From positions 3,348,001 to 3,412,000 of the forward strand of contig NZ_CP144914.1 in assembly GCF_008014775.2 (NCBI RefSeq): a stretch of 64,000 bases of DNA, in the 5' to 3' direction. Below are positions 59,043 through 64,000 of this stretch, in pieces; position 1 is the first letter of the stretch, and every line of letters begins with the position of its first letter. The position numbers and the translations under genes are program-made. Below the pieces are notes generated by a model, which saw only the letters and a list, made by a program, of their open reading frames with translations, was not told the DNA's origin and did not search any database. This DNA comes from Alkalicoccus halolimnae (GTDB lineage: Bacteria > Bacillota > Bacilli > Bacillales > Salisediminibacteriaceae).

Positions 59043-59237
59043 GCTCTGTCTTTTTATCGTAAGCTGAAGAGGACATGGGTCGGCTCCGGGGCGATCAAGG
59101 ACGAGCCGAAGATCCATCCCGCCCGACCGCAGGGAGGAAGGGATTAGCTGAGGCCGGCCCGCCCGGAAAGCGTCCCCAAGGAAACGAAAGCGCACGTTCA
59201 TCGATTCAATACTTTATTTTCAAGGCAGCCTCCTCAT
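59043..59237 (+). repeat. Dispersed repeat R3, longest copy
   Basis: GATCCTGCTCTGTC, GTAAGCTGAAGAGGACATGG, GAGGAAGGGATTAGCTGAGG-like core (GGGAGGAAGGGATTAGCTGA), CCGGAAAGCGTCCCC, GGAAACGAAAGCGCACGTTC and ACTTTATTTTCAAGGCAGCC in order. Adjoins the MITE-like copy. Confidence 0.72.
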
Positions 59238-59241
59238 TAAT

Positions 59242-59270
59242 AAAATCCCGGAGAATTTCCCCGGGATTTC
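59242..59270 (-). terminator. Terminator downstream of the sigma-54 activator gene
   Basis: AAATCCCGG / CCGGGATTT, followed by TTATT on the minus strand. 315 bases beyond the gene. Confidence 0.7.
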
Positions 59271-59585
59271 GATATGCATATAAATTTCTGGATCGCTTTC
59301 TGTTCTTTTTATTAAAAGTTATGCCCATCTTTTACCTCGCTCATCAGCGAAAGATTTCTGCGGGGCTTTTCTTCAGCTATTCCTGTCAAAGCTCAGCTCC
59401 CCCAAAAAACCTTCTGATTTCGCTTTTTCCCGGAGAAATTGCCTTCGTCCGCTCCAAAAAGACGGATATGGATCAATGGCTTCTTTAGCATGCGTACCCG
59501 CTTCTATTTACAGAAGGCCGGCTCCATACAGCTTTTAAGCAGGTGTCCGGTATTTCAAACGGTTTTTTCAGCGGCCAATACGGAA

Positions 59586-61622
59586 CTAATGGGGCTTAGC
59601 GATTTTTTCGTACAGCGCTGTGCGGCTGATACCGAGAAGCTTCGCTGCCTTTGATTTGTTTCCGTTCGTGTAGAGGAGCGCTTCGTTTACCGCTTTCTGT
59701 TCTGCTTCGAACAACGTTTCCGATAACACCCGCGGCTCTTTCACGTTTTTTTTTCGGAACAGTTTTGGAGGAAGATCCGAAGAAGAGATGCTTCTGCCGT
59801 TTTTCAGGACGTTAACCGTTCGTTCGATCACATTTTCAAGCTCCCTGGTATTCCCCGGCCAGCTGTAGCTGTGAAAGTATGGCATCGCTTCCGGATCCAC
59901 CGATGGTACTGGTTTGCCAAGCCGCCCTGCCACTTTTCTAAGAAAATACGGAAGAAGGACGTCGATGTCTTCTTTTCTCGAGTGAAGCGGCGGGATTAGG
60001 ATCGTGAAGACGTTGAGACGATAGTAGAGATCGAGGCGGAAATCACCGTCTTCAATCATCTGTTCCAGATCTCTGTTTGTAGCGGCAATCACGCGGATGT
60101 TTACCGGCTTCGCTCCCGTCGCTCCTATGCGTTCGATTTCTCTTTCCTGCAGCACCCGCAGCAGCTTCACCTGCATGTGGATCGGCAGTTCGCCTATTTC
60201 ATCAAGAAAAATCGTCCCTCCTTCTGCGGCTTCGAATTTCCCTTTTTTACCTCCCCGTTTCGCTCCGGTAAACGAGCCTTCCACGTAGCCGAACAATTCG
60301 GACTCAATTAAATCCCGGGGGATCGCTGCGCAGTTAACTTTGACGAACGGTCCCGGCGAACGCACACCGGCGTTATGAATGGCGTGCGCAAACAGCTCTT
60401 TCCCTGTACCGCTCTCTCCCTGCAGGAGCACGTTCGAGTCGGTCTCCGCCGCCTGCCGCGCCAGGTGCTTCGTCTTTTCCCACGTCCGGCTTCTGCCGAT
60501 CAGCTGTTCAAACTGATATTTGGCGCGGTTCGTTTCCTGCCACTCCCCCCGGTAGGTAGCAAGCTCTTTCTCAAGGTTTTCTATTCTATGTTTAAGCGCT
60601 TTGAAGCCGCCGAGATTTTTAAAGAGGACTTTTCCTACCGCTCCTTCAAGCTTTCCTTCCCTGTAAATCGGCAGACGGTTCGCTACCATGTAGTCCCCTT
60701 TGATTTTCTGGATGTCCGCAATTTCCGGCTTCCCTGTTTCCGCTACGATGTGCATCCGGGTATTCTCAATCACTTCCGTTACATGTTTCCCGACGAGCTC
60801 GTCCTGGGAAAGGCCGATGAAATCCGCGTATTCTTTGTTAACCATCGTTATAACGCCTCCGCGGTCGACCATAATAATTCCGTCGTGCGAAAGCTCAATG
60901 ACCATTTCCATCTGTTCCGCCCGCTCTTTCCAGCCTTCTCCGTCCGCGGGAACCGACGTCTGTTCAGCGGGAAGCAGGCGCACGGCCGTATAGGCTCTGC
61001 CTTTCACCGTTAAACGGTCCACCCGCAGCCGGAAAGGTCTGCCGTCGACATCAAGACGGCTGTTGTTTCCTGAATCATGCAGCAGTTCGGTAATCTCGTT
61101 ATAAAAGGAGAGATCTTCGAGTTGTGAAAGGTCAGCGGGAAACAAACGGCTGTCTGTCTTCCATTTCACCCGACCGGATTTGTCGGCAATCACCATCACT
61201 TCGCTGTCGCAGGCAGACACCGCTTTAAACAACGCTTCCGTTTCATTTACGACAACTTCCGTTTTTTCAAGCCAGTCCACTGCATAGACGATGCCCTGCA
61301 GTTTTTTATCGGCGTCGATTACCGGGAGGCAGGGAGGCTCCCATTTCCAGTAGATGGACGGAGTGTCTTCTGCTTTCAGCATACGCGGGAACCGCTCCAT
61401 CATATCGGCGACGACCGTTTCGGGTGGCAGCCCTTTCATCATCGCTGTCATCAGGGAATCGGTGGAGACGTAGCCCGTCACTTCTTCGTTTTCATTTAAA
61501 ACCGGGGCAGCATCATCCTGCATATGGTACATTTTGGCGGCTGCTTCCTGAATGCTTTCAGCTTCCTGAAGTGTCATCCGCGGTCTGCGCATAACTTCTT
61601 CTGCCGGGACACGGTCAAACAT
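59586..61622 (-). CDS. Sigma-54-dependent transcriptional activator (CBS-PAS-AAA-HTH)
   Basis: 678 aa. N-terminal CBS pair (about 1-125: PAEEVMRRPRMTLQEAESIQEAAAKM, ... LPVIDADKKLQGIVYAVDWL) for ligand sensing, PAS domain (about 240-345), AAA+ domain with Walker A GESGTGKELFAHAIH, sigma-54 loop ELFGYVEGSFTGAKRGG (GSFTGA instead of GAFTGA), Walker B GGTIFLDEIGELP, and a Fis-type HTH end NEALLYTNGNKSKAAKLLGISRTALYEKIAK. It lies between thiolase and CoA transferase, both of which have -24/-12 promoters, so it is their probable activator. Ribosome site AAAGGAGC. The CBS domains may sense an acyl-CoA or nucleotide; that is inference. Confidence 0.95.
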   Translation of the reverse strand: MFDRVPAEEVMRRPRMTLQEAESIQEAAAKMYHMQDDAAPVLNENEEVTGYVSTDSLMTAMMKGLPPETVVADMMERFPRMLKAEDTPSIYWKWEPPCLPVIDADKKLQGIVYAVDWLEKTEVVVNETEALFKAVSACDSEVMVIADKSGRVKWKTDSRLFPADLSQLEDLSFYNEITELLHDSGNNSRLDVDGRPFRLRVDRLTVKGRAYTAVRLLPAEQTSVPADGEGWKERAEQMEMVIELSHDGIIMVDRGGVITMVNKEYADFIGLSQDELVGKHVTEVIENTRMHIVAETGKPEIADIQKIKGDYMVANRLPIYREGKLEGAVGKVLFKNLGGFKALKHRIENLEKELATYRGEWQETNRAKYQFEQLIGRSRTWEKTKHLARQAAETDSNVLLQGESGTGKELFAHAIHNAGVRSPGPFVKVNCAAIPRDLIESELFGYVEGSFTGAKRGGKKGKFEAAEGGTIFLDEIGELPIHMQVKLLRVLQEREIERIGATGAKPVNIRVIAATNRDLEQMIEDGDFRLDLYYRLNVFTILIPPLHSRKEDIDVLLPYFLRKVAGRLGKPVPSVDPEAMPYFHSYSWPGNTRELENVIERTVNVLKNGRSISSSDLPPKLFRKKNVKEPRVLSETLFEAEQKAVNEALLYTNGNKSKAAKLLGISRTALYEKIAKPH

Positions 61623-61662
61623 CTGGATGCTCCTTTCGCTCCTTCGTTATATCACACGCGCC

Positions 61663-61694
61663 CGATCAAAAGGCCCGTACAGGCCGCTTCTGAT
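61663..61694 (-). terminator. Possible terminator of the thiolase gene
   Basis: Minus strand GATCA...GGCC TGTAC GGGCC TTTTGATC: nested dyads ending in TTTT, between thiolase and activator. It could also be a binding site because of its outer GATCA/TGATC symmetry. Confidence 0.4.
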
Positions 61695-61759
61695 CGAGCG
61701 CAGGTGCAGAATATTTTCAAAATATTATCGTTGGCGGGGGATACCGTCCGGAATGTTTA

Positions 61760-62944
61760 TTAAGGACGATTGACGAGGAGTGCTGTCCCCTGGCCGCCTC
61801 CGATACAGAGCGTAGCGAGACCTTTTTTCACATCGCGCCGCTTCATTTCGTAAAGGAGGGTTGTCAGAACACGTGCTCCGGACGCCCCGATAGGATGTCC
61901 GATCGCAATGGCTCCTCCATTGACGTTAACTTTATTCGTATCGAGCTGAAGATCTTTCGTAACGGAAAGAGACTGGGCTGCAAAAGCTTCGTTTGCTTCA
62001 ATCAGATCGAGATCATTCACGCTCCATCCGGCACGGTCGAGCGCCTGTTTCGTAGCCGGTACCGGACCGTATCCCATAATATCCGGATCGAGCGCGGCGT
62101 TTCCGTACGCACTGATTTCAGCAATCGGCGTCAGTCCAAGTTCGTTCGCTTTTTCTTCTGACATAACGACGAGCATCGCTGCGCCGTCATTAATTCCTGA
62201 AGCATTTCCGGCTGTCACGGTACCGCCTTCTTTCTGAAAAGCCGGACGCAGTTTCGCAAGTTTTTCCATCGTCATGCCATGCTTAGGATATTCATCTTCT
62301 GAAACGATAACCGGTTCTTTTTTCCGCTGTGGAATTTCCACTGGAACAATCTCTTCTGTGAACCGCCCTTCCTTCTGAGCTGCTTCGGCACGCTGCTGGC
62401 TCTGCAGGGCGAACGCATCCTGGTCTTCGCGGCTGATGTTCCAGCGGCTTGCGATGTTTTCAGCTGTATTCCCCATATGAATAGGGTTGAAAGCGTCCAT
62501 CAGGCCGTCGGTCAGCATCGTGTCGACAAGCTTTCCGTCACCCATACGCTGTCCCCAGCGGGCATTCGGCATGACGTAGGCGGCGTTGCTCATGCTTTCC
62601 GTTCCGCCTGCCAGAATAACGTCGGCATCACCTAGAGCAATAAACTGTGCTGCCATACTGACAGTTCTTAAGCCTGATCCGCAGAGTTTATTAATGGCTG
62701 TGGCCGGAGTTGTATGTGGAATCCCTGCCTGAACGGAGACCTGGCGCGCCACGTTCTGACCCAGGCCTGCGGAGAGGATATTTCCGATGTAAACGTCTTC
62801 AATTTGATCCGCGTTAATTCCGGCACGTTTAATTGCCTCTTTTGCTGCGATGGCACCAAGGTCCACTGCGGACTGGGAGGCGAGTGTTCCTCCAAAACTG
62901 CCGACCGGTGTGCGGGCGGCGCTGACGATAACTGCTTTTCTCAT
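61760..62944 (-). CDS. Acetyl-CoA C-acetyltransferase (thiolase)
   Basis: 394 aa from ATG 62944, preceded by AAAGGAGGAA; codons upstream of it overlap the sigma-54 promoter and are not translated. Nucleophile Cys88 in [12 protein letters not shown], His in [19 protein letters not shown] and second Cys in [14 protein letters not shown]. It cleaves acetoacetyl-CoA to two acetyl-CoA (or the reverse). With the CoA transferase and dehydrogenase it completes degradation of 3-hydroxybutyrate or acetoacetate. AtoB/MmgA/PhaA names are possible; specificity is not decided by sequence. Confidence 0.93.
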   Translation of the reverse strand: MRKAVIVSAARTPVGSFGGTLASQSAVDLGAIAAKEAIKRAGINADQIEDVYIGNILSAGLGQNVARQVSVQAGIPHTTPATAINKLCGSGLRTVSMAAQFIALGDADVILAGGTESMSNAAYVMPNARWGQRMGDGKLVDTMLTDGLMDAFNPIHMGNTAENIASRWNISREDQDAFALQSQQRAEAAQKEGRFTEEIVPVEIPQRKKEPVIVSEDEYPKHGMTMEKLAKLRPAFQKEGGTVTAGNASGINDGAAMLVVMSEEKANELGLTPIAEISAYGNAALDPDIMGYGPVPATKQALDRAGWSVNDLDLIEANEAFAAQSLSVTKDLQLDTNKVNVNGGAIAIGHPIGASGARVLTTLLYEMKRRDVKKGLATLCIGGGQGTALLVNRP

Positions 62945-62980
62945 ATATAATTCCTCCTTTATTGATTTCTCTCTTTTACT

Positions 62981-62998
62981 ATGCAATAAAGATGCCAG
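62981..62998 (-). promoter_or_regulatory. Sigma-54 (-24/-12) promoter of the thiolase gene
   Basis: Minus strand CTGGCATCTTTATTGCATA: GG-N10-GC, matching TGGCAC-N5-TTGCA. Expected start about 27 bases before ATG 62944. Confidence 0.8.
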
Positions 62999-63067
62999 TT
63001 TATTATAGCATGATTGTGTTAAGTTATCCTTACAGTTTTCATGCTCAGGATCGGTTCCAACTTTTTA

Positions 63068-63093
63068 AAATGGCTGCCTTGAAAATAAAGTAG
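63068..63093 (-). repeat. Remnant of repeat R3 (right end)
   Basis: Minus strand TACTTTATTTTCAAGGCAGC equals the end of the 59043 copy; nothing else of the element remains. Confidence 0.5.
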
Positions 63094-63126
63094 ATAAGCC
63101 TGGATGAAAATAAATGGTCATTGGTT

Positions 63127-63855
63127 TTACAGGACTTCCCCATCTTCCGCTTCTTCAGGGATTTTCTCCAGTTCCCTCTCCCGCGGGGTAAAACGAATAC
63201 TATAGATCATGTTTTCAGGGTAGCGGTTTAATATCGGTACATCTTCCGGCCGGACCGGGTTGACTGTAAAAGTGACGGTCATCTCTTCCCCGGAGGTGTC
63301 AACGACCAGTGTTGTTTCTTCCTGCTCCTGAAGAGTATAACCTTGAAAATCCACGTCATCCAGATCATTGTAGAAAAGTGTAATTGTGCTGCCTTGTTTA
63401 CTAAGCTCGTCTGCTTCAGGGAGAATTGTTTTCATCCAGGAAAATGGATCATCCAGCGGGCTCATCTCAGCGGTGATCGGATGCGGCCGTTCTCCTCTGC
63501 TCCAGCTCCCCCCGCTTTCCGCGTAGAAGGTCTCTTCTTCCAAATAAATAGTGAAATCAAATGTGGTGTCATCCGAAACAGGCGTGGAGATATCATAAAT
63601 ACTCCGCCCCGGACTATAAGAGCCCGCTGCCTGAAGTGCTGTTTCTCCGTCCATTTCGTATGTCGCTTCCACGTCAAACTTTGTCTGTTCCATCTCGTCA
63701 ATAAGCGAACGAAGTTCCTGATAGTGATAATCCTGTTGAGTCGGAAACAGCAGCCAGCCGGCAGCTAGTCCGACTACTGCTGCAATCACCGGAATAATCC
63801 AGCGTTTAGCGGGCCTCCATCCTCTAAAGATAGCCGTTAAGATCATAATCGCCAT
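63127..63855 (-). CDS. Membrane-anchored acidic protein of unknown function
   Basis: 242 aa. One membrane helix near the N-terminus (WIIPVIAAVVGLAAGWLLF, about 19-37), then an exported acidic domain rich in beta-strand patterns (FDVEATYEMDGETALQAAGSY, TFDFTIYLEEETFYAESGG, TTLVVDTSGEEMTVTFTVNPV). I see no catalytic motif; the pattern is like lipid- or polymer-carrying outer domains. ATG 63855 has AGGTGA very close, so a later start is possible. It overlaps the end of the molybdopterin oxidoreductase gene by 32 bases, so the two are probably cotranscribed. Confidence 0.72.
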   Translation of the reverse strand: MAIMILTAIFRGWRPAKRWIIPVIAAVVGLAAGWLLFPTQQDYHYQELRSLIDEMEQTKFDVEATYEMDGETALQAAGSYSPGRSIYDISTPVSDDTTFDFTIYLEEETFYAESGGSWSRGERPHPITAEMSPLDDPFSWMKTILPEADELSKQGSTITLFYNDLDDVDFQGYTLQEQEETTLVVDTSGEEMTVTFTVNPVRPEDVPILNRYPENMIYSIRFTPRERELEKIPEEAEDGEVL

Positions 63856-64000
63856 TCACCTGCCAATACCCACGTCTTCGTTCTTCAGTAAATTCCAGAC
63901 GTTCGAGCCATTTCACCGATTTGTAACCATACATATCCGGATGAAACAGCCTGCAAGGATACCCCTGTGCATTTACAAGCTCATCATCATTCAGTGTAAA
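63824..64000 (-). CDS. Molybdopterin-dependent oxidoreductase, C-terminal part
   Basis: The frame enters from the right edge and stops at TAG 63824-63826, giving 58 residues: NDDELVNAQGYPCRLFHPDM, YGYKSVKWLERLEFTEE and RRRGYWQVNGDYDLNGYL. GYPxRLxxPxxYGYKSVKW is the end of the sulfite-oxidase-type molybdopterin domain (YuiH-like), with the residues that close the cofactor pocket. The catalytic cysteine lies outside the window. Downstream it overlaps the membrane protein gene. Confidence 0.8.
   Translation of the reverse strand, partial: FTLNDDELVNAQGYPCRLFHPDMYGYKSVKWLERLEFTEERRRGYWQVNGDYDLNGYL

Overview
The window reads as chromosome of a low-to-mid-GC Bacillaceae, most likely a halo-alkaliphile. 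The block glyA-upp-wecB(mnaA)-atpZIBEFHAGDC-DUF1146-murA ... mbl ... fabZ keeps the order familiar from Bacillus. The ATP synthase c subunit has the PxxExxP motif and the a subunit the extra lysine that mark alkaliphilic Bacillus enzymes. Surface proteins are strongly acidic. The sporulation genes (spoIID, spoIIQ, spoIIID) that usually sit between murA and mbl in Bacillaceae are not seen; a manganese catalase occupies the gap.

Layout. 1-20 kb: surface polysaccharide region. Three LCP-family ligases (one cut by the window edge) flank a chain-length/tyrosine-kinase pair, an SLH protein, and a long minus-strand exopolysaccharide cluster (dehydratase, sugar-1-P transferase, epimerase, polymerase, two glycosyltransferases, flippase, pyruvyl transferase). 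19.6-32 kb: LuxR-type and MerR-type regulators, an SLH subtilase, an SLH/SH3 amidase, an NlpC/P60 endopeptidase with a WalR box, small acidic lipoproteins and an acyltransferase, separated by long non-coding stretches. 32.7-51.4 kb: the conserved core (fabZ, mbl, murA, ATP synthase, wecB, upp, glyA). 51.8-54.4 kb: an ABC exporter with an ABC-LytTR regulator whose C-terminus is broken by a frameshifting deletion. 54.7-63 kb: a short-chain ketoacid/hydroxyacid degradation locus (thiolase, CoA transferase, GntP permease, SDR dehydrogenase) with a sigma-54 activator and two sigma-54 (-24/-12) promoters placed just upstream of the thiolase and CoA-transferase start codons. The window ends in the C-terminus of a molybdopterin oxidoreductase.

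The most unusual content is in the intergenic DNA: (i) five imperfect tandem arrays with a 21-bp period, four of them sharing a GAATTA core, often open as heptad coiled-coil codons but broken by stops and odd spacings; (ii) a MITE-like element with CTCTGTTAAAGC ends, one copy flanked by a 10-bp direct repeat and another reduced to 87 bp; (iii) a second dispersed repeat ending in a GGAAACGAAA block; (iv) six intrinsic terminators sharing a TGAC/GTCA inner stem. All identifications come from reading the sequence; no database search was run.
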